42,742 nt of DNA from a virus, in IMG/VR virus record IMGVR_UViG_3300042445_002836, positions 1 through 42,742 of that record; one strand, 5' to 3'. Below, in pieces: positions 34,421 through 41,274 of the stretch (positions are counted from its first letter, which is position 1; each line of letters starts with the position of its first letter). Under the pieces are notes generated by a model. The model was not told the origin of the DNA and made no database searches. It was given only the letters and a program-made list of their open reading frames with translations. Both the position numbers and the translations under genes were made by a program.

Positions 34421-34551
34421 AAAGGGCCCTTGTGAGGCCCCTGCTTGGAAGAGGAGTGCTTCTCCTTCCTGGTGTAGGTCTTCTTAGACTTCTGAATGGT
34501 ATGCCGTGAGGCTGCCCATCGCTCTTGCATTGTAATCTGAATCTGTTTCAT
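34396..34551 (-). CDS. Small basic ArfA-like protein (51 codons)
   Basis: It begins MKQIQITMQERWAASRHTIQ and continues KSKKTYTRKEKHSSSKQG. The KKxYxRKxKH stretch recalls the C-terminal end of the active ribosome-rescue factor ArfA (GSYMRKGKHGN in E. coli) and small basic phage proteins with similar ends. A terminator-like hairpin (34422-34442) with a TTTCCTTTT tract lies inside the ORF, about 17 bp before the TAA. The mRNA would often lack a stop codon, which is the known mode of ArfA control. The family assignment is tentative and based on a short motif. Confidence 0.55.
   Translation of the reverse strand: MKQIQITMQERWAASRHTIQKSKKTYTRKEKHSSSKQGPHKGPFLLSKAFL
34415..34442 (-). terminator. 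Terminator-like hairpin inside the small ORF
   Basis: Minus strand AGGGGCC-TCACAAG-GGCCCTT: 7 bp including one G-U pair, then CCTTTT. It lies ahead of the ORF's stop codon. Confidence 0.6.
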
Positions 34552-34561
34552 AGGTATAGGT

Positions 34562-34771
34562 TTAATAAAAATACATATTGTGAACCGTCTGAATAGGAAG
34601 CTTAAATTTCTTACCCACTGAGATATTACTCCATTGGTTCCTATTATACATAGTAGGAGTTACTTCAAGTAAGCACCAAAGAGAAGTTACCGTAAGCAAT
34701 TTAGCCCTCAGTGTAGGAGAATTATTACATGAACAATCCTTTCCTATTACCTTATTTAATTCCTTTACCAT
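34562..34771 (-). CDS. Unrecognised early protein (69 residues)
   Basis: The ATG at 34769-34771 (MVKELNKVIGKDCSCNNSPT) was chosen because the promoter at 34795-34825 lies inside the longer open frame. The longer version (start 34981) would be encoded by the ACGGGT repeats. It begins 24 bp past the -7 and ends 10 bp before the ArfA-like ORF. It has a CSC motif, no recognised family. Confidence 0.65.
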   Translation of the reverse strand: MVKELNKVIGKDCSCNNSPTLRAKLLTVTSLWCLLEVTPTMYNRNQWSNISVGKKFKLPIQTVHNMYFY

Positions 34772-34794
34772 ATGATTATTTGTTTTTATATACC

Positions 34795-34825
34795 TAAAGA
34801 TAAGAACCATAGGCCATATAAGCAA
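34795..34825 (-). promoter_or_regulatory. Early promoter before the 69-residue and ArfA-like genes
   Basis: TTG-N20-TATCTTTA, then GGTATA. Confidence 0.85.
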
Positions 34826-34886
34826 CTCTTTTATAGGCTTTTTACCCCCGAAGGGGATAAGTACCTGGTTTCTACCGGGGAAAGAA

Positions 34887-35020
34887 ACGGGTTCCAAACA
34901 GGTAAAGAGAACGGGTCTCAATTGGGTCACTAGACGGGTAACAAAACGGGTAGCTAGAACGGGTTTGTAACGGGTAACCAATCGGGTTACTAGAGAGTGA
35001 AACGGGGCTATAGAACGGGT
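34887..35020. repeat. ACGGGT hexamer array, block 1
   Basis: Exact ACGGGT at 34887, 34911, 34934, 34946, 34959, 34970 and 35015. One-mismatch forms are at 34898 (ACAGGT), 34982 (TCGGGT) and 35002 (ACGGGG), and 34922 (TTGGGT) differs at two positions. Steps are mostly 11-13 bp, about one helical turn, all in the same direction. Base content differs from the AT-rich surroundings. Confidence 0.9.
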
Positions 35021-35296
35021 ATCTACTATAGGTTTTCCTTATTATAGAAAAAAACTATTAAGGAGACACACCCGCCACATTTTTCCTATCCTTATTTTAC
35101 CTAGCCTTATCCTCTTTCTTACACATCGTATATACTGTACAGTACCTTTTCTTACCTAGTACTCTATGTCTTTATACTCTTTGTATGGTTTTTCTACCCT
35201 TTATGTTTAATCAAAGTCCTTCACCTTTTACTATGTATCTCAGTAGTTCTCTCTATGTCTCTCCTTATATCTCCCGTACGTGATACGTATGTATAA
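35021..35296. other. Pyrimidine-rich gene-free spacer between hexamer blocks
   Basis: The plus strand here is mainly T and C with few purine runs (for example CCTATCCTTATTTTACC). No ORF is supported. A TGTACA palindrome occurs near 35138. Its place between two hexamer blocks suggests a replication origin or control region; no direct proof is visible. Confidence 0.5.
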
Positions 35297-35348
35297 ACGG
35301 GTATCGAACGGGTAGAGAAACGGGTATGGAATGGGTCTATGAATGGGT
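35297..35348. repeat. ACGGGT hexamer array, block 2
   Basis: ACGGGT at 35297, 35308 and 35320, then ATGGGT at 35331 and 35343. Steps are 11-12 bp in the same direction as block 1. The last copy overlaps the 3' end of the 63-residue gene. Confidence 0.9.
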
Positions 35349-35528
35349 CTCTCGCCATCTTTCCAATAGCATTTCTCCTATCTTCATCCTGTCTTCTAGG
35401 CCCTTTAATTCCTTTATTACCTTAGGTGTCTGTTCTCTTTCCTTTAATTGTTCTCTCCTCTTTACTACCTTTCGTATTATATGATTTGAATTAGGATCCT
35501 TTAACTTATTTATTCCCCATACTTCCAT
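35337..35528 (-). CDS. Unrecognised basic helical protein (63 residues)
   Basis: It is highly charged and helical (MEVWGINKLKDPNSNHIIRK, then VVKRREQLKEREQTPK). Basic charge and position beside the hexamer array make a DNA-binding role conceivable, without evidence. Its stop lies inside hexamer block 2. Confidence 0.6.
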   Translation of the reverse strand: MEVWGINKLKDPNSNHIIRKVVKRREQLKEREQTPKVIKELKGLEDRMKIGEMLLERWRETHS

Positions 35529-35529
35529 A

Positions 35530-35781
35530 CTATAGAATAATTGCCTTTACTATATGATAATCACTATTAGTACTGCCGTACATATCATCTACTCTTTCAT
35601 GTGTACCGTAATACCATTCTGTATTTACATCTAAGGCTACATGTATGATTGCTGGAGTATTATTATCTATACCATTTCCTATTACCATATCATTTACTCC
35701 TCCTTCATATCCTTTTGTCATTACCTTTATGTCTTGGTCTTCTATCTTACTTAGACTTTCAATTAGTTCTTTTACGGTCAT
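35530..35781 (-). CDS. Conserved small phage protein (83 residues)
   Basis: The N-terminus MTVKELIESLSKIEDQDIKV followed by GYEGGVNDM is a pattern common in small proteins of many phages, of unknown function. The start overlaps the upstream stop (ATGA). It lies 1 bp before the 63-residue gene. Confidence 0.65.
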   Translation of the reverse strand: MTVKELIESLSKIEDQDIKVMTKGYEGGVNDMVIGNGIDNNTPAIIHVALDVNTEWYYGTHERVDDMYGSTNSDYHIVKAIIL

Positions 35782-35993
35782 ATCTTTTTAATTTGTATTT
35801 GCCAAACTTCTTTTACCTTTATATGTCCATGTTCATCTACCTTACCTATATGTTTTAATAAGGCCATATGACTATTCTTTTTTACTAGAGTGAATGTCTT
35901 TGGATCATAATAGTCTCTAAGGGTAATAATATAACCTATCCTTCTACATATTCTCCAATAAAGATTTCCTATTAGCTTTTTCATATTATTCAT
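35778..35993 (-). CDS. Unrecognised basic protein (71 residues)
   Basis: It is basic (MNNMKKLIGNLYWRICRRIG). A start at the second ATG (35982-35984) would fall 1 bp after the upstream stop, and either start is possible. It ends in an ATGA overlap with the next gene. No family. Confidence 0.6.
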   Translation of the reverse strand: MNNMKKLIGNLYWRICRRIGYIITLRDYYDPKTFTLVKKNSHMALLKHIGKVDEHGHIKVKEVWQIQIKKI

Positions 35994-36174
35994 CCGCTGC
36001 TAAAAATATTGATACTATAAGAGCCATTACCATATACAACCTAACATAGGCCCATTCAATATTTGGTTCAAGAATACTCCATGTCATAAAACATCCTATT
36101 GCATATAATACTATACAAAGTGCTAATGGCAAGGCTATAAAGAACCCTAAATAAATTTCTAAAAACTTTTTCAT
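35986..36174 (-). CDS. Small membrane protein (62 residues)
   Basis: It has two hydrophobic segments (FLEIYLGFFIALPLALCIVL and VRLYMVMALIVSIFLAA). The start at 36172-36174 was chosen because it overlaps the upstream TGA as ATGA; a longer frame opens at 36204. It is probably in the host inner membrane. Confidence 0.65.
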   Translation of the reverse strand: MKKFLEIYLGFFIALPLALCIVLYAIGCFMTWSILEPNIEWAYVRLYMVMALIVSIFLAADE

Positions 36175-36365
36175 ATCTCTTCCAATGTCATTATTGATAT
36201 ACAATGAGGGAAGTTATCATAGTCTCTGAGTATAACAAGGCCCTGAGATTCTACCACCTGTACGGCTATTCCTTCTATAATCCTTCCTACACCTTTTCTA
36301 GAGTTGAAAGCTATTTTAACTCCCTTATACTTTTTCTTATACAATTCAACTTCCTGTATCTTCAT
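36171..36365 (-). CDS. Unrecognised small beta-rich protein (64 residues)
   Basis: The sequence MKIQEVELYKKKYKGVKIAF, then VGRIIEGIAVQVVES and VILRDYD is compatible with a small barrel fold. It overlaps the upstream 51-residue ORF by 20 bp and the next gene by four. Confidence 0.6.
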   Translation of the reverse strand: MKIQEVELYKKKYKGVKIAFNSRKGVGRIIEGIAVQVVESQGLVILRDYDNFPHCISIMTLEEI

Positions 36366-36501
36366 CCTCTATAATTGTTAGTAAGTAATTAACTCCTTGT
36401 TCTGATTTCTTAACCTCTCCTGAGGCTATTAATTCCTCTACCTCTCTGGCTCTTCCATGAGACATAAGAGCAATGGTCTGTTCCATGTATATTACTTTCA
36501 T
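36346..36501 (-). CDS. Small protein (51 residues)
   Basis: This short ORF starts MKVIYMEQTIALMSHGRARE and is helical, ending LTIIEDEDTGS. It starts 1 bp after the stop of the DUF7352-like gene and overlaps the next gene by 20 bp, as expected in this packed operon. Function is unknown. Confidence 0.6.
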   Translation of the reverse strand: MKVIYMEQTIALMSHGRAREVEELIASGEVKKSEQGVNYLLTIIEDEDTGS

Positions 36502-36502
36502 A

Positions 36503-36757
36503 CTATTGTATCATTTCAAATACATGCCACACAAAATATCCTTCCATGTATGTACAAATGTATTTCATATTGTCTTCCACTTCCCATCCTGTACCAACAG
36601 TGGATATAAATCTATCCTCTAATACATTCTCTGGATCTACTAAAGCCCATAGCATTGGTCTCCCATCTTGAATCTGTACTGTAAGTATCTCTGCCCCTTT
36701 TGGAAGCTTCATACTAGCATCTTGTGATCTTAATTCGTACTTGTAAATTGTTTTCAT
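36503..36757 (-). CDS. DUF7352-like phage protein (84 residues)
   Basis: MKTIYKYELRSQDASMKLPK, then AEILTVQIQDGRPMLWALV and DPEN, with a GTG turn, match a small protein found in many phages (DUF7352 type, by memory of the family's pattern). Function is unknown. Its leader contains a GC-rich folded element (36779-36852). Confidence 0.75.
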   Translation of the reverse strand: MKTIYKYELRSQDASMKLPKGAEILTVQIQDGRPMLWALVDPENVLEDRFISTVGTGWEVEDNMKYICTYMEGYFVWHVFEMIQ

Positions 36758-36778
36758 ATAGTTTTTATTTAGATTTTA

Positions 36779-36852
36779 CCTCCAACAACCTGGAGGGTTG
36801 GGAGAAATTGCGCGTGACACCTTCGGTGAGTAGTCTTGCGCCCCCTCCCCTT
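36779..36852 (-). ncRNA. GC-rich structured leader element
   Basis: On the minus strand nested pairings are possible: GGGAG with CTCCC, GCGC with GCGC and CACC-GAA-GGTG, followed by a second hairpin CCTCCA-GGTTGT-TGGAGG. It stands out from the AT-rich genome. It lies between the 32-residue ORF and the DUF7352-like gene. A cis-regulatory RNA, partial terminator or small RNA is possible. Confidence 0.5.
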
Positions 36853-36857
36853 CGTTC

Positions 36858-36956
36858 TTAAATCGAATCAATCTGCTCTTGCGTTAAACTATCTCTCCAT
36901 TCGTTGATGTAAGTCTCTTCCTCATCAAGCAGTACTTGTAATTCTTCTTCTGTCAT
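36858..36956 (-). CDS. Short acidic ORF (32 residues)
   Basis: MTEEELQVLLDEEETYINEW, then RDSLTQEQIDSI. It is very acidic and helical and begins 16 bp after the stop of the previous gene. It is short, so coding is plausible but not certain. Confidence 0.45.
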   Translation of the reverse strand: MTEEELQVLLDEEETYINEWRDSLTQEQIDSI

Positions 36957-36972
36957 AGCTCTTATCCTCTAG

Positions 36973-37149
36973 TTATACAAATACTTCATCAGTACCATCT
37001 ACCAGTATACTAATACCCTGGCATACTACAACGTACTTATCCATTCCATTGTATCGGATCATTTCACATTTAACCTTAGTCTGCTTACCGCTTACTGATA
37101 GTCCATTCATCTTAAACTTATCACCTGCTTTTAAATCTTGTACTTTCAT
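36973..37149 (-). CDS. Small beta-rich protein (58 residues)
   Basis: MKVQDLKAGDKFKMNGLSVS, ending VDGTDEVFV. A longer frame opens at 37221, but its first 24 codons overlap the promoter at 37179-37209, so the ATG at 37147-37149 is preferred. The fold is likely a small barrel. It leads a unit of about nine small genes running to 35337. Confidence 0.7.
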   Translation of the reverse strand: MKVQDLKAGDKFKMNGLSVSGKQTKVKCEMIRYNGMDKYVVVCQGISILVDGTDEVFV

Positions 37150-37178
37150 AACCTTTATTTTTAATTGATTTCTATACC

Positions 37179-37209
37179 TAAATATACGAAAAAAGAGCTG
37201 CGCTAGCAA
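37179..37209 (-). promoter_or_regulatory. Early promoter of the nine-gene unit
   Basis: TTG-N20-TATATTTA with the GGTATAGAAATCAATTAAAA type leader. Confidence 0.85.
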
Positions 37210-37240
37210 CTCTTTTATCAATTATTTTTAATATATTTTA

Positions 37241-38077
37241 CTATTTTATAGTCATCATGAAGTTTCCTCCACCGCTTGTAATATACTGAGGTACTTTAGA
37301 TCCACCTTTTCTCCATGCTTCAATCCATTGTTGTTGCAATAGCATTGGAGTTAATGTTCTCTGCTTTAAAGTATTTGCTTCTGATTCAGCTCTTGCTCTT
37401 GTAAGTGTTGATTGAGCATCTCCTTCTGCTTCTGCTACTTTAATCTTTGCTTCAGCCTCTGCTTGTTTAACTCTATTCTCAGCCATTAAAGCCTTCTGTA
37501 CTGCATTATTCTTAGCATTAATAGCATTCTTGAATGATGTAGGATATTCTAGATTAGTTGTAAATTGATCCAATACAAATCCTTCTGGCTCTAATTGTTT
37601 TCTTAATGTAGCTTTTACTTTATTATCAAATGCTTCTCTACTTGAGATTAATTGATCAGCTGTATAGCCATTGGTAACGATTCTAAATGCTTCTGTTACT
37701 GCTGTCTTAAGGAATCCATTCTCAATACCATCTAAGTCTTTTCTATATTTTGCAAAGATCTGTGTGGCTTTATCTGGATTAATTCTATAGTTGACAATTG
37801 GACTAACATGAAACTCTGATCCATCTTTACTATTCACTACAAATGATCCTTCGTCAGTATACTCTTTATGACGAATATTGATTGGAAATTCAAAGATGTT
37901 TGTTGTGATTGGATTATAAAAGACTGTACCTGTACACTCTGTTACTCCACTTACCCCTCTTCCTGTACCAAACTTGTTTACTTTGATACCAATGTTACCT
38001 GAGTCAATGTTCTCACATGACATGGTTACTGCAAAAACTACTAGGATTAATCCTACTGCTACTAAAATTCTGTTCAT
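37241..38077 (-). CDS. SPFH/prohibitin-like protein
   Basis: The product has 278 residues. The N-terminal helix (NRILVAVGLILVVFAVTMSC) may be a membrane anchor or, with Cys21, a lipoprotein signal. An SPFH/Band 7 domain follows (about 25-180: VFYNPITTNIFEFPINIRHK; DGSEFHVSPIVNYRINPDKA). A coiled coil (190-245: ENRVKQAEAEAKIKVAEAEG) and a Gly-rich end complete it. SPFH proteins scaffold membrane protease complexes and microdomains, and prohibitin-like genes are known in some phages. It is a single-gene unit. Confidence 0.85.
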   Translation of the reverse strand: MNRILVAVGLILVVFAVTMSCENIDSGNIGIKVNKFGTGRGVSGVTECTGTVFYNPITTNIFEFPINIRHKEYTDEGSFVVNSKDGSEFHVSPIVNYRINPDKATQIFAKYRKDLDGIENGFLKTAVTEAFRIVTNGYTADQLISSREAFDNKVKATLRKQLEPEGFVLDQFTTNLEYPTSFKNAINAKNNAVQKALMAENRVKQAEAEAKIKVAEAEGDAQSTLTRARAESEANTLKQRTLTPMLLQQQWIEAWRKGGSKVPQYITSGGGNFMMTIK

Positions 38078-38126
38078 AACTTCTTTGTTTAAATTTGATT
38101 TATAATTAATTGTTTATTATTATACC

Positions 38127-38157
38127 TAAATATATGAAATATATTCTTAGGAGGCAA
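38127..38157 (-). promoter_or_regulatory. Early promoter of the SPFH gene
   Basis: TTG-N20-TATATTTA. The TAG stop of the 129-residue gene (38158-38160) abuts the TTG. Confidence 0.85.
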
Positions 38158-38547
38158 CTATTCTAGCCCTAATTTTTTTCTTTTATCTGTTCTATAACTA
38201 GAATTTTCAATGTTATCTTTAAATAACTTCTTAACTCTACTATAAGATTTACTCCATATTGGAATTACTCCTACATCAGTGATATAATATGGAAATATAA
38301 TAGAGTACTGTGTTTGATAAATGGAAGGATTACTATGATGTCTAATTGTATACCCTTTTACATTAAGAACATATTTGTCATTCCATCTTAAAGTTATTCC
38401 ATTTATAAGATTTTCATTTTCAATTCTATCTAAATAATCTGAGATGTCTTTGTCTGAGATTGGAGATCCTAAATCAAATGCTGTAACAGTTTCTATAATT
38501 CCTAAAACTAATAAGCCTACAATTAATATTACTAATAATACTACCAT
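38158..38547 (-). CDS. Membrane-anchored protein (129 residues)
   Basis: One N-terminal helix (MVVLLVILIVGLLVLGIIET) precedes a soluble basic domain (RIENENLINGITLRWNDKYV; ends TDKRKKLGLE). It is the last gene of the DUF932-led unit. Function is unknown. Confidence 0.65.
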   Translation of the reverse strand: MVVLLVILIVGLLVLGIIETVTAFDLGSPISDKDISDYLDRIENENLINGITLRWNDKYVLNVKGYTIRHHSNPSIYQTQYSIIFPYYITDVGVIPIWSKSYSRVKKLFKDNIENSSYRTDKRKKLGLE

Positions 38548-38549
38548 AA

Positions 38550-38783
38550 CTATTCTTCTTTTTCCTGTTTAACCTCTTCTTTTACTTCTTCCTCAGGCTT
38601 GATTATTTTCATTATATACAATCCTAAGAATCCAAATGCTACAAATACTATTCCAAGTATCAATACTCCTAAGTTGAATAGATAACTATCTGGCCTATTC
38701 AGCAGATACATTCCTAGATCTACTAACTGAACTAATCCTAATCCTAGGAAAAATCCTACTAAAACTTTAATAACTGTCTTCAT
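38550..38783 (-). CDS. Small two-helix membrane protein (77 residues)
   Basis: Hydrophobic segments at about 6-28 and 36-60 (VKVLVGFFLGLGLVQLVDLG) are followed by a charged tail EEEVKEEVKQEKEE. It joins its upstream neighbour by a TAATG overlap. Function is unknown; the charged tail may face the cytoplasm. Confidence 0.7.
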   Translation of the reverse strand: MKTVIKVLVGFFLGLGLVQLVDLGMYLLNRPDSYLFNLGVLILGIVFVAFGFLGLYIMKIIKPEEEVKEEVKQEKEE

Positions 38784-38986
38784 TACTTTGAACTTGAGTT
38801 ATTATTTCTAAATAAAATTCCACATAGGATATTAATTCCTAATGCTTGCCAAAAGCCAATTGGATTAAATCCATCTGCTGCTCCTACTAAAGCGTTATTC
38901 CAAAGCCATTGTGTTGGCCATGCTAATAAAATCGCTACTACAACTAGCATTCCAAATGCTGCTAATACTATTCCTAATTTTTCCAT
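38783..38986 (-). CDS. Small membrane protein with WPTQWLWN motif
   Basis: The product has 67 residues. The helix GIVLAAFGMLVVVAILLAWP is followed by TQWLWNNALVG and IGFWQALGINILCGILF. The WPTxWLWN-x-FWQALG pattern is recurrent in small membrane proteins of many phages, of unknown role. Confidence 0.7.
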   Translation of the reverse strand: MEKLGIVLAAFGMLVVVAILLAWPTQWLWNNALVGAADGFNPIGFWQALGINILCGILFRNNNSSSK

Positions 38987-38988
38987 AA

Positions 38989-39231
38989 CTATAATTCGTT
39001 TTCTGGTGTTCCGGTTAATGAATCTACTTCTACGTATCTTGAATTGACTTGCTCTTTAAGAACCTCTCTAAGGTATTTTACATTATCAACTCCTCCTACT
39101 CCTCTAATCGCTCTCTGAGGATCTTTATAGAGCTTATCATGAGTCTTTCCGTTCTTTTTAATTACTTGAATGTAATTTCCTTTTAAGTCTGCCATCAATT
39201 CCTTTGGTGTTTTTACTTTGCCTTCTGCCAT
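38989..39231 (-). CDS. Unrecognised basic protein (80 residues)
   Basis: It is basic (MAEGKVKTPKELMADLKGNY, then IQVIKKNGKTHDKL) with a helical C-terminal half. It is between a membrane protein gene and the 79-residue gene, 1-2 bp from each. No family. Confidence 0.6.
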   Translation of the reverse strand: MAEGKVKTPKELMADLKGNYIQVIKKNGKTHDKLYKDPQRAIRGVGGVDNVKYLREVLKEQVNSRYVEVDSLTGTPENEL

Positions 39232-39232
39232 T

Positions 39233-39472
39233 TTAGTTTATATAAATTAAATTTCCTTGTTCGTTTTCTATTTTAGTTACTTCCATTTTCTTATCCATAT
39301 AGTCTAGAATAAAACCTCCATGCATTTGGAAGTACATATTAAAGGCCTGATGAAAAGCTTCAAAGGGAGGAGTCATTCTATCCTTATCCTTATGCTCTAG
39401 GTAGTATTGATAGAACCAGCCAAGGTCATATTGGCCAGTTCTTCTCATCTGTAGATATTTCTCTCTATCCAT
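39233..39472 (-). CDS. Unrecognised early protein (79 residues)
   Basis: It is aromatic-rich (MDREKYLQMRRTGQYDLGWF; FHQAFNMYFQMHGGFILDYM). Start overlap TAATG with the DUF932 gene. Function is unknown. Confidence 0.65.
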   Translation of the reverse strand: MDREKYLQMRRTGQYDLGWFYQYYLEHKDKDRMTPPFEAFHQAFNMYFQMHGGFILDYMDKKMEVTKIENEQGNLIYIN

Positions 39473-40296
39473 TAGTTGATCAATGCTGTAGCTAATTTGA
39501 ATAGCTTTTGATTAACCTCTAGATCTTTCTCGAATGATTTAATCTTTCTAACCTTTCTTACTTTAGCACCATTCAATGCTGCTGAATATCCTCCTTGAGT
39601 AATCTTCTCTTGGATTACATTAAATACTTTCCAAAGGTCATTTCCTTTATCAGCATCTCTTGTAGGAGTTAAAACGTCCTGGATAGTCTCTTCATCCCAT
39701 TCAGCATCGATTCTATTTGTTCTCAATTGCATTGCATCGATAGCCAATTGTCTTTGCTCTACCGGAGACAATTCTCTCAACTGCATTTGATTTAAAATCA
39801 TTACCTTATTAGGAAGATCAGCTACTGCTTGTGCTACTACTCCTCTTAATTCTTCGAAGGTATATCCTGTGTGACGTATTCTGAATGCTGAGAATTCCTC
39901 ATCAGCTACTACCAATCCATTTGAACATACCAATCTGTAGATTCCAATTCTAAACTGAAAAGAATTAAATCCATCATGAGAGTTCGTTAAAATGATTCTT
40001 GGAAAAGCATCATCACCATTCTTACCTTTAATCATAAGGTCTGGATTCTGAAATGATACCATGTGCTTTGAGAAGATTGTAGTCTTATCAGACTTTCTAG
40101 CCTTTCTTTGAGAGGCTGTTACTGGAAGCCATCCTAACTTTTCTAAGTCATCGATGATAGTCTCAGTATTAACATGTAAGTATTTACTACTTACTTTATC
40201 GCTTGTTGGCTCTGTAGCAAATGCTACTGGTGCTAAAGCTTTTACTTGATCTTTTGTAAGGTAAGAATCTAAACCTGTAGTGAATTTTGATAACAT
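39472..40296 (-). CDS. DUF932-family phage/plasmid-like protein
   Basis: The product has 274 residues. The core (SNGLVVADEEFSAFRIRHTG, then YTFEELRGVVAQAVADLP) and the following helical region match the DUF932 family common on phages and plasmids. The function is not established. The product starts MLSKFTTGLDSYLTKDQVKA. It heads a six-gene unit that ends with three small membrane proteins. Confidence 0.8.
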   Translation of the reverse strand: MLSKFTTGLDSYLTKDQVKALAPVAFATEPTSDKVSSKYLHVNTETIIDDLEKLGWLPVTASQRKARKSDKTTIFSKHMVSFQNPDLMIKGKNGDDAFPRIILTNSHDGFNSFQFRIGIYRLVCSNGLVVADEEFSAFRIRHTGYTFEELRGVVAQAVADLPNKVMILNQMQLRELSPVEQRQLAIDAMQLRTNRIDAEWDEETIQDVLTPTRDADKGNDLWKVFNVIQEKITQGGYSAALNGAKVRKVRKIKSFEKDLEVNQKLFKLATALIN

Positions 40297-40326
40297 AACT
40301 TTTTGTTTTTAATTGATTTCTATACC

Positions 40327-40357
40327 TAAATATACGAACTAACTTCGTAACTAGCAA
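40327..40357 (-). promoter_or_regulatory. Early promoter of the DUF932 unit
   Basis: TTG-N20-TATATTTA. TACGAA-GTTAG-TTCGTA is a perfect inverted repeat just before and into the -7, a possible operator. Confidence 0.85.
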
Positions 40358-40380
40358 CTAATTCACAAACTTTTTTTAAT

Positions 40381-40635
40381 TTATTTTACAAGGCCTAAAT
40401 TCTTAGCTCTGTAATATCCTACTTCTTTTCCTGTTGCAGGATTTAAGAACATTTGTTTTGTTTTCGGAAGATTATTCTTAATTTTTTCCTTTTTATTGAA
40501 CTCATCTAAGTATTCTTTAGGATATTCGAACTCAGCTTTTATCATTCCATTTACAATACTTGCACCGTTATATGTATAAGTTGACTTAATTCCAGTCTTC
40601 TCACATACAAATACTTTCACATAAGGCTTTATCAT
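40381..40635 (-). CDS. Unrecognised basic protein (84 residues)
   Basis: MIKPYVKVFVCEKTGIKSTY, basic C-terminus (YYRAKNLGLVK). ATGA overlap with the upstream gene. No family. Confidence 0.6.
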   Translation of the reverse strand: MIKPYVKVFVCEKTGIKSTYTYNGASIVNGMIKAEFEYPKEYLDEFNKKEKIKNNLPKTKQMFLNPATGKEVGYYRAKNLGLVK

Positions 40636-40925
40636 GCTTTCAGTTCTTTGATTAGTAAATAAGTATCAATTGCTTCATCTCCCATCTCCCACTCGCTGTA
40701 ATGCTTCAAGCAATTCTCTAGAGCTGTAATCCATTCTCTTTTTGAAAGTGATATTTCAAAAGAAGTCTCCATTCCATCCATAAATATTTCAAATAAGATA
40801 GCTGTCCTCTTCTTACTCTTCATAGCTTCTTCAATACCTTCTCTGATATTGTTTGTCATATCGACTGATCTTTCTCTGAAGATAGATTCTAATTCTTCTA
40901 GAGATTCTATTTCTAATTTTCTCAT
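40632..40925 (-). CDS. Unrecognised helical protein (97 residues)
   Basis: MRKLEIESLEELESIFRERS, mostly helical, acidic at the end. It overlaps both neighbours by four bases (ATGA). It resembles small proteins of T4-like phages in pattern only. Confidence 0.65.
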   Translation of the reverse strand: MRKLEIESLEELESIFRERSVDMTNNIREGIEEAMKSKKRTAILFEIFMDGMETSFEISLSKREWITALENCLKHYSEWEMGDEAIDTYLLIKELKA

Positions 40926-41251
40926 ATACGATTACTATTTGCTTCTGATTTTTGATTGACTGGCATTTTTGGATTAGTTACAATAGTCTCTGTATCCATT
41001 CTAATTACCTCTAGATTAGTCTGAAGGATATAAACTGGGCCGTTATAGTCATACGTTCTAAATTCTATATCATTAAAGCTATCTCCAATACCTGGCTGCT
41101 TTAAAGGCTCAGTTATTCTTCTCTTACCATCGAATGATCTGAATTCATTACAAGTAGTTCTATACCAATTTCCTTTGATACATACTTCTAATACACCTGA
41201 GGTATTAAAATCGTGAATCTTTTTGACTGTAGCGCCTGTCTTTTCTGCCAT
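40922..41251 (-). CDS. Unrecognised early protein (109 residues)
   Basis: MAEKTGATVKKIHDFNTSGV, beta-rich with NWYRTTCNEFRSFDGKRRIT. It is first in a three-gene unit from the promoter at 41275-41305. Confidence 0.65.
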   Translation of the reverse strand: MAEKTGATVKKIHDFNTSGVLEVCIKGNWYRTTCNEFRSFDGKRRITEPLKQPGIGDSFNDIEFRTYDYNGPVYILQTNLEVIRMDTETIVTNPKMPVNQKSEANSNRI

Positions 41252-41274
41252 AACCTTTTTTTAATTTCTATACC

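Noticed and set aside
34562-34981. 139-codon version of the 69-residue gene
   Set aside because: Its first 70 codons run over the promoter at 34795-34825 and the ACGGGT repeats. The ATG at 34769-34771 fits promoter position.
37150-37221. Longer start for the 58-residue protein
   Set aside because: The additional 24 codons cover a full promoter element.
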